In this document: positions 11,346-22,985 of the stretch, in pieces
Layout: each line of letters starts with the position of its first letter
How positions within the stretch are numbered: position 1 is the stretch's first letter
Source of the DNA: Bromus sterilis
Taxonomy: Eukaryota > Streptophyta > Magnoliopsida > Poales > Poaceae
Direction of reading: 5' to 3'
Length of the DNA stretch: 64,000 nt
NCBI GenBank assembly: GCA_950022295.1
Contig: OX465598.1
Location: 63,658,001 to 63,722,000 of the forward strand
Notes under the pieces: model-generated
Told to the model about the DNA's origin: nothing
Seen by the model: the letters and a program-made list of their open reading frames with translations, nothing else
Databases searched by the model: none
Made by a program: the position numbers and the translations under genes

Positions 11346-13279
11346 TGTTGGAATTGGTGCCCTAGAGACAATAATAAAGGTATATTTTATTATATTGGCC
11401 AATTCATGTTCTTGATAATCGTCTATATAAATCATGCTTGACTGTATTAGAGGAAACATAATGCATTGTGTGAAATATAGACACCATGGTCCCTAGTATG
11501 TCTCTATACTAGTTCACTAAGTGAGTGATGGTTATTGTTTCCATAACCATAGAGACTGTGTTCTCTCATTAGTGGAGCTCATGTTATTCTGGAGGGAATA
11601 ATGTGACGGACATACCCAAATACTAAAGCGAAGAAATTGATCGTGTCACATAAGTTCTGATTGCGTAGCTTTATCCGTTGACGTCTTTTTAGTTCCTTTG
11701 ACCATGAGATCATGTAACTCTCGGGTACCGGAAAGGGGGCGTTGCTCGCTGCAAACGTTACTCGTAAATGGGTAATTATAAAGTTATCTTGTGTGTTCCC
11801 GAAGGTACCTTGTAGGCTTATATGTGTTCAAGAGTGGGACTTGTCCATCCAAGTGACGGATAGGTATTCTCTGGGCCCATCTCAGTAACGTTCACTCAAT
11901 CGCTTGCAAGCACGTGACCGGGTCACAAGAGAGTGAATCGTTACGATGAGAAAAGAGAACTTACCGGTAACGAGATTGAACAAGGTACGACGGTACTGAC
12001 GATCTATATCTCGGGTAAGTAACATATCGCAGGACATGGGAATTATATATCGACGGTCATTGTGGTTCGTGAGATGATCAGGTTGATCATCCGATAAACG
12101 ATCTGCGTAGCACAGACGTTTCCAGAGTCTCCCTACTACGCGTGACTATGTGAATAGTCACAGATGACATTGTTTACCAGACCCGTAGGGTAACACACTT
12201 AAGGCAGTACGACGCTTTGGGTATGAGAGAAAAGATAGGTGCAATTATTGTTCAGAGAAAGATCGGAGTCCCGGTTGACTTCGGTATTATCACGGATGGA
12301 TTCGGAATAGCGGAAAACCCCTAAGTTCATATATTGGAAGGTTCTAGAAAGTTTTGGAAAGTTTCGGATAAAACCGGGAAAAGTCTGGAAAGTTCTAGAA
12401 GGGGTGGGGCCGGGCCAGCTAGGCCGGGCCCCACCGGGCGAACCGCACCGGGTCGGGCCGCACCCTAGCTGGCCGGCCGGCCGAGTCGGTGGGGAGGGAG
12501 GCCCTCCTCCCTCCTAGCCGAGTTGGGGAGGGAGAGGACTCCCTCCCTTTCGGTGTGTTCTTTTTGGCTTCCAAATTGGGAACTAGGAGTTTGAGTTCGG
12601 GCGTTATACGGGTTCCTTTTTGGAATCCGTTAGGCCAAGGGCTGCGCAGACGCCTATATAAACGAGACCCCGGGGGCAAGTTGAGACACAACAACCAACA
12701 GGCAGTCCAGGCCTCCACCCGCGCTGCCCGACCCGCCGCGCCACCGCCGCCGGCCGCCCGCCGCCGGCGCCGCCTGCCGCCGTGCTCGCGCCACCGCCGG
12801 GTACCGCCATCCTCCGTGCCTCCTTGTGCCTTCGCTCTCCTACGTTGGTGCTCGGGAGCCCGGGGATTAGGTCTCCATCATACTTCTCCGGGATCACGTC
12901 ATCTTGACGGTGATCGCCGGAATCTCGCCGGAACCCTTGTTCCGGGATTTTCTCCGAAGGACCGTCCGGGCGAAGCCCTGCCTGAATTACACAAGGTTCA
13001 TCGTCCACCTGTCGGGACGTTGAACGGATCTCTATACTTCGCCGTGTATCCGCTGGAACGGAGAAGCGCCGACGTCGTCACGCCGTACGTGTGTAACACT
13101 CCCGGAGGCGTTACACTTGTGGCGCTTGATCTTCTCGCGGATCGCAAAGACTGAACAGATCGTGATCGGACTTCGTCGACACCCTCCTTCAAGCTTTCGC
13201 TACTGATTTGCAACGGTATGTAAATCAAGTTATGCATGTTTTCATATTCATGTTTCGTTGCATGCATCACATAGATAGA
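11346..13279 (+). repeat. LTR C1 (left), 3' end deleted
   Basis: It starts TGTTGGAATTGGTGCCC and runs parallel to LTR C2 until ATAGATAGA at 13271-13279. It then jumps into internal sequence equivalent to 19778 of the second unit. TATATAAA lies at 12655-12662. The long open frame over 12489-13154 is a by-product of the GC-rich leader and not a gene. Confidence 0.9.
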
Positions 13280-13472
13280 CGATTGTGCGTCTACCATTGA
13301 AGCGATTCCACCTCTCGTGTTAATCGGACGTGGGAAAGTGAATTTGGGTCGTGTGTCACTTGAACAACGGAGGGATGTTGTTTTGAGTGGGAGTTCTAGG
13401 TTTAATCACTAGATTAATTGAACTCAATTTATCTTGAACAAAGTCTAAGCGTCTTTGCGATTATTGTTGTAG

Positions 13473-13995
13473 ATGGCTAGATCCGCCCAGACTTCCCACT
13501 TAGGATTCTTCCTAGAGAGAGAAAAACTAAAGTCAGCTGGTGCAAACTTTTTGATTGGCACTGTAGCTTGAGGATTATCCTCAAAAACCGTTAGGTGAAA
13601 GTTCTCGCTCTTATTGCGTCTCTAGATGAGATTAATGTCTATAAGACACGCAACGCTTTTTACAGCATTATTAAGCATGGAGATTATTGAGATGATAAAA
13701 GAGCACAAGAATATGTTCTTTGCTCAAGCCCTAATGATGGAGATCATTGAGGTATCTCGAGAACTCACAAGGCTTAATATTGGCGTAAGTAAGCACAATC
13801 GTCCGGGGGTGGCGATTAAGAAAACCACTGGGTATAAGGCTTAGAGAAACTCTGCAAGGAGAAGATCTAAGTATGATTCCAAGTGCTTTTATTGCGAAGA
13901 ACTTGTTCACTGGAAGCGGTATTTACCCATAAACTTGGAAGATAGGAAGGCTTGCAACATTAAGAAAGTATATTTTATATACATGTTATAGATGT
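13473..13995 (+). pseudogene. Decayed Copia gag, unit 1
   Basis: The ATG at 13473 begins MARSAQTSHLGFFLEREKL, which matches the general form of Angela/BARE Gag N-termini (..LEKEKLNGTNF..). Frameshifts and stops follow. A zinc-knuckle relic, KCFYCEELVHWKRY, sits near 13885-13925 with its last cysteine replaced. A 72-codon open stretch (13626-13844) lies between them. Confidence 0.7.
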
Positions 13996-14265
13996 GTATC
14001 TGACTAATGTTTGAGTAGATCATGGTTTTGAGAAAAGTTCCTTTGTGAACATATGTAACTCAAAACAAGACCTACGGAACATTAGAAGATTATGAAGGAC
14101 AAGGTAATGATGCGCGTGGGCAACGACAGGGAAGTCGTGGTTGTCGCGGTCGTAACACTTCATTTACATCTACCATCGAGATTAGTCTTAAACCTTTGCA
14201 ATTGATTTTTGGTGCAAGCTTTGAGTAGGGACATTATCTCCGGATTATGTTAATAGGGTTATTCA

Positions 14266-14340
14266 TCTAAATCGGAGAACAATGGTTGTTCTGTTTATAT
14301 GAATGAGCACGCACCAATAGTCAATGGTTTATTTCTTTGG
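14266..14340 (+). pseudogene. Gag-pre-integrase remnant, unit 1
   Basis: The frame reads ENNGCSVYMNEHAPIVNGLFL, comparable to the gag-pre-integrase region of BARE-type polyproteins. Downstream codons are disrupted and no HHCC or DDE core follows. Confidence 0.5.
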
Positions 14341-16739
14341 ATCCCGATAGTAGTGATACACATGTGCACAACATCCAAGCCAATGGATTCAAGAAGGATA
14401 ACAAGTATTGTTATTCCCTAACCTTCACTGGTCTAAAAATCTTTGTAGTAACTCAAGGAATTTTAGAATGAAGGGGAGAATCATCGTAACCATGTAGAGG
14501 CAAATCTTAGTTACGAGTTGGGCAACACACTTGCGGAAGTGTGGGATAATAATGCAATAACACTAGAAAGGAACACCTCAAAGGATGGGTGTGTCCGAAA
14601 GTTACAATTATACACTATTGGTTATAGTACTAACCATGAAGTCCTTCGACGATCTACCATTGTATTTTGGGTTAGAATATTAGAGATATCCGTACTTATT
14701 TGCTTATAGGAATCATCAAAACCGTATGGGAAATAACTCTATCAAGATAAGTTATTATTTTGATCATCGTGGTTGATATCAAAGTATTGATAAAGAGACA
14801 CGATATCAAGATACGGAGAGATGAGCCCTCATATAATATATTTCACTAAGTCAAGTGAGTATATTAACTATCTTGTAATCCATATATGAATATTTTCAAG
14901 GCGATCATATCTCGGGGAAAATATCAAGTTATATGGAGATTTTCAAGAAGATTTTATCTCGGGGAAAATTCTAAGACAAAATAGTGATAGGTCGAATCGG
15001 ATGAGGTGTTTCGGAAAAATACTCCTCGTATTGGTCGAGTTGCGCAGCGCGGGATTTTTTTACACCCGGCGCCGGCACTTTCCATTTTCGAGAGGGAGCT
15101 GGGTGATGAGGTTCACCAAAGCTCTGTCTACTCTGGCACCTATGTAATCGTAGATCATCATGCTCGCATAGCATCTGAAAGGATACTATGAGTTCATCAT
15201 GAACATGCTTTTATTGAGACAATAAAAGATGAAAGTCCTACGAATTATGAGGAAGTGATGATGGGTCAAAAGGTTCCGATAAATAGCATAGTGCTATATA
15301 ATCCGGAATATGGTTCACAAATAGTGCTTATACTATTTGATGATTTTATCCAAGGATCTAGGTTAGAGGATAAAAGGGAACTTTATTTTGAAAGTTGGAT
15401 ATTTGATTATATCCATCCGGATTTTATTAGTGATCATCACATATTTTATATGTGTGAGAGATATCAAAACGTTATACCTAAACAATGTGCTTTTGAAGGA
15501 CATTGTGCCTAAACAATGTTTTGTTGAAGGAAACTGTTCCTAAACAATGTGTTGTTGAAGATATGTATAATTGTATGGAGATACAATTAAGGAGTTTTGA
15601 GCATCTATGATACTAATAAGGAATGCATGCTTAAAAGGGTATGTTTAAGCAAAGGCACATCGGAAATAGATATCTTTGCATGAGGCAAAGGAATCTATGT
15701 TTCAAGAAAACAAGTGGGAGCTCTAAATATTGTTCTTAAAGGATTATATGAAAGTATGCATATAATATTAAGAGACAATGCTACATGGCCAATTTGAAGA
15801 GTTGTAGAATAAAGAAGTTAGAATTTCTTTATACACCATGTCACAGCTAAAGATTGAGTATTAGAAGATTATTTGGTGATAATCTATACTTACACAATCA
15901 AGTAGTTTTTTGTCGATTATATGTTCGATATCATACAAAATAGGAGTATTATTGTATGAGTATGTATTCTGGGCAGTTATATTGATCAAGTGAATCAATA
16001 CCTAGAATATGCATTGATAAAGGTAGATGGTAAAACATCTATTATGACTATGTCATAAAGTTTATCAAGAGGATCAAACATATTGGTGAAGACAAAGGAT
16101 GTTCAATGGTTTGTGTAAACAAATAATATCACAAGTGTGGTGATATGAAAGATTGAACATGTGAGGATGATATTCTTAAAGAATACCATGGACTTGGTAT
16201 GATAAGAAGTATCATGAATATTATGAATAATATGAAGGGATAAATATACGGAATTATATTTATGTGAAGCTTCATATTTAGATCATGATATGATTCTTTT
16301 CTCGAGTGGAAGTTATCTTATAGTAGAAAAGTAATAGTTTGGAAAAACTATGCAACGTGGGGCATTTACAAAGAAGTACTATTTTGTGACAACACCTAGA
16401 GTTGTACACAAAAGTGGGAGTATAGACAAAAAGGTTCGTTTTGTCTAAAGATCTTGTCTAGATTTTATAAATTGATATAGATGAGAATCTATCATCAAAT
16501 ATATTAAAATCACGGTCATGCAAGAGCTCCAAAATACTAGTACTTGCACATATTATCATATGTGTTTTATGTCAAAGTTGATGACATAAGGAATCGCGAT
16601 AGACATACATATCTAAGTTCGATATGATGGCTTATTCACTTTCCCATGAGCATAACATGATTGGATACTTAAGTCTAGAAGTATTCGAATCAAGGAATTC
16701 TTAAACCAAAGATTATTGGCTCTAGTGCAAGTGGGAGAC

Positions 16740-18738
16740 TGTTGGAATTGGTGCCCTAGAGACAATAATAAAGGTATATTTTATTATATGGGCAATTCAT
16801 GTTCTTGATAATCGTCTATATAAATCATGCTTGACTGTATTAGAGGAAACATAATGCATTGTGTGAAATATAGACACCATGGTCCCTAGTATGTCTCTAT
16901 ACTAGTTCACTAAGTGAGTGATGGTTATTGTTTCCATAACCATAGAGACTGTGTTCTCTCATTAGTGGAGCTCATGTTATTCTAAAGGGAATAATGTGAC
17001 GGACATACCCAAATACTAAAGCGAAGAAATTGATCGTGTCACATAAGTTCTGATTGCGTAGCTTTATCCGTTGACGTCTTTTTAGTTCCTTTGACCATGA
17101 GATCATGTAACTCTCGGGTACCGGAAAGGGGGCGTTTCTCGCTGCAAACGTTACTCGTAAATGGGTAATTATAAAGTTATCTTGTGTGTTCCCCGAAGGT
17201 ACCTTGTAGGCTTATATGTGTTCAAGAGTGGGACTTGTCCATCCAAGTGACGGATAGATATTCTCTGGGCCCATCTCAGTAACGTTCACTCAATCGCTTG
17301 CAAGCACGTGACCGGGTCACAAGAGAGTGAATTGTTACGATGAGTAAAGAGAACTTACCGGTAACGAGATTGAACAAGGTACGACGGTACTGACGATCTA
17401 TATCTCGGGTAAGTAACATATCGCAGGACATGGGAATTATATATCGACAGTCATTGTGGTTCGTGAGATGATCAGGTTGATCATCCGATAAACGATCTGA
17501 GTAGCACAGACGTTTCTAGAGTCGCCCTACTACGCGTGACTATGTGAATAGTCACAGATGACATTGTTTACCGGACCCGTAGGGTAACACACTTAAGGCA
17601 GTACGACGCTTTGGGTATGAGAGAAAAGATAGGTGCAATTATTGTTCAGAGAAAGATCGGAGTCCCGGTTGACTTCGGGAGTATCACGGATGGATTCGAA
17701 ATAGCGGAAAACCCCTAAGTTCATATATTGGAAGGTTCTAGAAAGTTTCGGAAAGTTTCGGATAAAACCGGGAAAAGTCCGGAAAGTTCTAGAAGGGGTG
17801 GCGCCGGGCCCCACCGGGCGAACCACACCGGGTCGGGCCGCACCCTAGCTGGCCGGCCGGCCGAGTAGGTGGGGAGGGAGGCCCTCCTCCCTCCTAGCCG
17901 AGTTAGGGAGGGAGAGGACTCCCTCCCTTCCGGTGTGTTCTTTTTGGCTTCCAAATTGGGAACTAGGAGTTTGAGTTCGGGCGTTATACGGGTTCCTTTT
18001 TGGAATCCGTTAGGCCAAGGGCTGCGCAGCCGCCTATATAAATGAGACCCCGGGGGCAAGTTGAGACACAACAACCAACAGGCAGTCCCGGCCTCCACCC
18101 GCGCCCGCACCCGCACCGCCCGACCCGCCGCGCCGCCGCCCGCCGCCGGCCACCGCCGCCGCCGCCTGCCGCCGTGCTTGCGCCACGGCCGGGTACCGCC
18201 GTCCTCCGCGCCTCCTTGTGCATTCTCTCTCCTACGTTGGTGCTCGGGAGCCCGGGGATTAGGTCTCCATCATACTCCTCCGGGATCACGTCATCTTGAC
18301 GGTGATCGCCGGAATCTCGCCGGAACCCTAGTTCCGGGATTTTCTCCGAAGGACCGTCCGGGCGAAGCCCTGCCTGAATTGCACTAGGTTCATCGTCCAT
18401 CCGCCGGGACGTTGAACGGATCTCTCTACTTCTCCGTGTATCCGCTGGAACGGAGAAGCCCCGACGTCGTCACGTTGTACGTGTGTAACACTCTCGGAGG
18501 CGTTACACTTGTGGCGCTTGATCTTCTCGCGGATCGCAAAGACTGAACGGATCGTGATCGGACTTCGTCGACACCCTCCTTCGAGCTTCCGCTACTGATT
18601 TGCAACGGTATGTAAATCAAGTTATGCATGTTTGCATATTCATGTTTCGTTGCATGCATCACATAGATAGATCTTGGCTAGGGTTTATTCGTTGTTGCGT
18701 AGGAATTTTTTTTGTTTTCCTTGCTGCGAATCCCAACA
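16740..18738 (+). repeat. LTR C2 (middle, shared by both units)
   Basis: This 1,999-bp LTR has TG...CA ends, a purine-rich tract on its left and a primer site on its right. It therefore serves as 3' LTR of unit 1 and 5' LTR of unit 2. TATATAAA lies at 18035-18042, with the GC-rich leader at about 18095-18190. Confidence 0.92.
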
Positions 18739-18739
18739 G

Positions 18740-18752
18740 TGGTATCAGAGCC
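18740..18752 (+). promoter_or_regulatory. Primer binding site of unit 2
   Basis: TGGTATCAGAGCC lies one base after the LTR terminus, the standard plant Copia initiator Met-tRNA primer site. Unit 1 has lost the equivalent site. Confidence 0.9.
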
Positions 18753-19970
18753 TCATCTATGCGTAGATGTATTGTGCGAATATAGAACACGATGGTACAT
18801 CGTGGGCGTTGATCTTCTTGCTTGCTACTTCTTCGTTTAGTTCTTGTTTTTGCGGTGTAGCGGATTGAATCTGGATCGAACCGACTTTACGCATAGGCAT
18901 ATGCGAGACTGGTTTCACAAGACACACGATTTTACATCGTGTATGTGATTTACGATTGTCAGACTCATCTACTATAGTAAAAACGGAATTGAATTAAGAA
19001 GCTTGTAGATCTCTTCGGAGTTGCTAAACGGGGCTCACGGTTAGTGAACAAGTTAATGGTCGGTGTTTTGAGACTAGTTGTCGTCTCACTACATCGAACA
19101 CCCGACAATGGTTAATAAGCAACTTGAGGATCCACGTTGTGGATTTGCGTAAGTAGATGGACGATCTTGTGACGCAACCCCTAAAAGCCACGTAAAACTT
19201 GCTCAACTAAGTAGAAGAACGTCTAACTTGGTTTTGCAGGGAATTCCGTGATGTGGTATAGCAAGGAAATTTGCATTGCATGCATATACTAATCTTGTTT
19301 TTAGTCTTGTTCCGGAGTACTTGGTACTGGGCCAATGACCGTGGCGCCTACGTCAAGGAGGCCGTACCGGCACGACACGAAGGAGATCGTGACGTGAAGG
19401 GCTATACCATATCACATGCATACATATATGTTTTAACTGCCTGTGAAGAGTTAATCCATTGTTGTGTGCGCTTCTTGTTGTGCTTAATTTTAGGCGGTAG
19501 CATAACAAGACAATCCCTCATCCAATATCATAGCTTACGTGCTTCCCTAAATATGCAACGTTGCGAAAGTCTGACGTTTCGAAGCGCTACGTGTTAATCG
19601 GGCGTGATAGATTCATACATTCACAGGCAACGGTATGGGATTATTTCTCACACATGTGGAGATAGTCTTGTACAGGCGGAGAATATTTAGGTTGACTTGA
19701 CGGTCTAGCAAGTATAGACTTGGACCGAAGCACAAGGACCGAAAGGTCACACACGAATCACATGGAGTAGTGATTGACGATTGTGTGTCTACCATTGAAG
19801 CGATTCCACCTCTCGTGTTAATCGGACGTGGGAAAGTGAATTTGGGTCGTGTGTCACTTGAACAACGGAGGGATGTTGTTTTGATTGGGAGTTCTAGGTT
19901 TAATCACTAGATTAATTGAACTCAATTTATCTTGAACAAAGTCTAAGCGTCTTTGCGATTATTGTTGTAG

Positions 19971-20493
19971 ATGGCTAGATCCGCCCAGACTTCCCACTTA
20001 GGATTCTTCCTAGAGAGAGAAAAACTAAAGTCAACTGGTGCAAACTTTTTGATTGGCACTGTAGCTTGAGGATTATCCTCAAAAACCGTTAGGTGAAAGT
20101 TCTCGCTCTTATTGCGTCTCTAGATGAGATTAATGTCTATAAGACACGCAACGCTTTTTACAGCATTATTAAGTATGGAGATTATTGAGATGATAAAAGA
20201 GCTCAAGAATATGTTCTTTGCTCAAGCCCTAATGATGGAGATCATTGAGGTATCTCGAGAACTCACAAGGCTTAATATTGTCGTAAGTAAGCACAATCGT
20301 CCGGGGGTGGCGATTAAGAAAACCACTGGGTATAAGGCTTAGAGAAACTCTGCAAGGAGAAGATCTAAGTATGATTCCAAGTGCTTTTATCGCGAAGAAC
20401 TTGTTCACTGGAAGCGGTATTTACCCATAAACTTGGAAGATAGGAAGGCTTGCAACATTAAGAAAGTATATTTTATATACATGTTATAGATGT
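19971..20493 (+). pseudogene. Decayed Copia gag, unit 2
   Basis: It shares the unit 1 gag start (MARSAQTSHLGFFLERE) and almost the same pattern of frameshifts, with an open stretch at 20124-20342. The zinc knuckle is degraded to KCFYREELVHWKRY, which loses two cysteines. Shared lesions show the gag was already dead before the two units separated. A pre-integrase scrap follows at 20764-20838. Confidence 0.7.
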
Positions 20494-22985
20494 GTATCTG
20501 ACTAGTGTTTGAGTAGATCATGGTTTTAAGAAAAGTTCCTTTGTGAACATATGTAACTCAAAACAAGACCTACGGAACATTAGAAGATTATGAAGGACAA
20601 GGTAACGATGCGCGTGGGCAACGACAGGGCAGTCGTGGTTGTCGCGGTCGTAACACTTCCTTTACATCTACCATCGAGATTAGTCTTAAACCTTTGCAAT
20701 TGATTTTTGGTGCAAGATTTGAGTAGGGACATTATCTCCGGATTATGTTAATAGGGTTATTCATCTAAATCGGAGAACAATGTTTGTTGTGTTTACATGA
20801 ATGAGCACGCACCAATAGTCAATGGTTTATTTCTTTGGATCCCGATAGTAGTGATACACATGTGCACAACATCCAAGCCAATGGATTCAAGAAGGATAAC
20901 AAGTATCATTATTCCCTAACCTTCACTGGTCTGAAAATCTTTGAAGTAACTCAAGGAATTTTAGAATGAAGGGGAGAATCATCGTAACCATGTAGATGCA
21001 AATCTTAGTTACGAGTTGGGCAACACACTTGCGGAAGTGTGGGATAATAATGCAATAACACTGGAAAGGAACACCTCAAAGGATCGGTGTGTCCGAAAGT
21101 TACAATTATACACTATTGGTTATAGTACTAACCATGAAGTCCTGCGACGATCTACCATTGTATTTTGGGTTAGAATATTAGAGATATCCGTACTTATTTG
21201 CTTATAGGAATCATCAAAATCGTATGGGAAATAACTCTATATAAATCTTGCAAAAGATTTATATTAAGTTATTGTTTTGATCATCGTGGTTGATATCAAA
21301 GTATTGATAAAGAGACACGATATCAAGATACGGAGAGATGCGCCCTCATATAATATATTTCACCAAAGCTCTGTCTACTCTGGCACCTATGTAATCGTAG
21401 ATCATCATGCTCGCATAGCATCTGAAAGGATACTATGAGTTCATCATGAACATGCTTTTATTGAGATAATAAAAGATGAAAGTCCTACGAATTATGAGGA
21501 AGCGATGATGGGTATAAGGTTCCGATAAATAGCATAGTGCTATATAATCCGGAATAAGGTTCACAAATAGTGCTTATACTATTTGATGATTTTATCCAAG
21601 GATCTAGGTTAGAGGATAAAAGGGAACTTTATTTTGAAAGTTGGATATTTGATTATATCCCTCCGGATTTTATTAGTGATCATCACATATTTTATATGTG
21701 TGAGAGATATCAAAACGTTATACCTAAACAATGTGCTTTTGAAGGACATTGTGCCTAAACAATGTTTTGTTGAAGGAAACTGTTCCTAAACAATGTGTTG
21801 TTGAAGATAGGTATAATTGTATGGAGATACAATTAAGGAGTTTTGAGCATCTATGATACTAATAAGGAATGCATGCTTACAAAGGTTTGTTTAAGCAAAG
21901 GCACATCGGAAATAGATATCTTTGCATGAGGCAAAGGAGTCTATGTTTCAAGAAAACAAGTGGGAGCTCTAAATATTGTTCTTAAAGGATTATATGAAAG
22001 TATGCATATAATATTAAGAGACAATGCTACATGGCCAATTTGAAGAGTTGTAGAATAAAGAAGTTAGAATTTCTTTATACACCGTGTCACAGCTAAAGAT
22101 TGAGTATTAGAATATTATTTGGTGATAATATATACTTACACAATCAAGTAGCTTTTTGTCGATTATATGTTTGATATCATACAAAATAGGAGTATTATTG
22201 TATGAGTATGTATTCTGGGCAGTTATATTGATCAAGTGAATCAATACCTAGAATATGCATTGATAAAGGTAGATGGTAAAACATCTATTATGACTATGTC
22301 ATAAAGTTTATCAAGAGGATCAAACATATTGGTGAAGACAAAGGATGTTCAATGGTTTGTGTAAACAAATAATATCACAAGTGTGGTGATATGAAAGATT
22401 GAACATGTGAGGATGATATTCTTAAAGAATACCATGGACTTGGTATGATAAGAAGTATCATGAATATTATGAATAATATGAAGGGATAAATATACGGAAT
22501 TATATTTATGTGAAGCTTCATATTTAGATCATGATATGATTCTCTTCTCGAGTGGAAGTTATCTTATAGTAGGAAAGTAATAGTTTGGAAAAACTATGCA
22601 ACGTGGGGCATTTAAAAAGAAGTACTATTTTGTGACAACACCTAGAGTTGTACATAAAAGTGGGAGTATAGACAAAAAGGTTCGTTTTGTCTAAAGATCT
22701 TGTCTAGATTTTATAAATTCATATATATGAGAATCTATCATCAAATATATTAAAATCACGGTCATGCAAGAGCTCCAAAATACTAGTACTTGCACATATT
22801 ATCATATGTGTTTTATGTCAAAGTTGATGACATAAGGAATCGCGATAGACATACATATCTAAGTTCGATATGATGGCTTATTCACTTTCCGATGAGCATA
22901 ACATGATTGGATACTTAAGTCTAGAAGTATTCGAATCAAGGAATTGTTAAGCCAAAGATTATTGGCTCTAGTGCAAGTGGGAGAC

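Larger units (their letters stand above)
13280..16739 (+). repeat. Internal region of unit 1
   Basis: It lacks the primer site and about 1.04 kb of the 5' internal sequence present in unit 2 but keeps a 270-bp block (14847-15116) that unit 2 has lost. It ends in the purine-rich tract GTGCAAGTGGGAGAC (16725-16739) before LTR C2. Apart from gag scraps, it shows no reverse transcriptase, RNase H or integrase core motifs. Confidence 0.8.
18739..22985 (+). repeat. Internal region of unit 2
   Basis: This 4.25-kb internal region is colinear with unit 1 and copy D. Compared with unit 1 and D, it lacks 270 bp at about 21362, with TTCAC at the junction. It ends in GTGCAAGTGGGAGAC (22971-22985). No functional pol is visible. 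Confidence 0.8.

Noticed and set aside
12489..13154. 221-codon plus-strand ORF and similar long ORFs in other LTR leaders (2449-2907, 18061-18387, 24107-24487, 43317-43730)
   Set aside because: They lie in GC-rich LTR leader sequence, overlap open frames on the other strand, are not conserved in frame between copies, and contain no domain motif.
15255..15512. 85-codon ORF in the interior of unit 1, with partial equivalents at 21570-21758 and 46051-46311
   Set aside because: It recurs only because the repeats are copies; it matches no Copia domain and is disrupted in the siblings.
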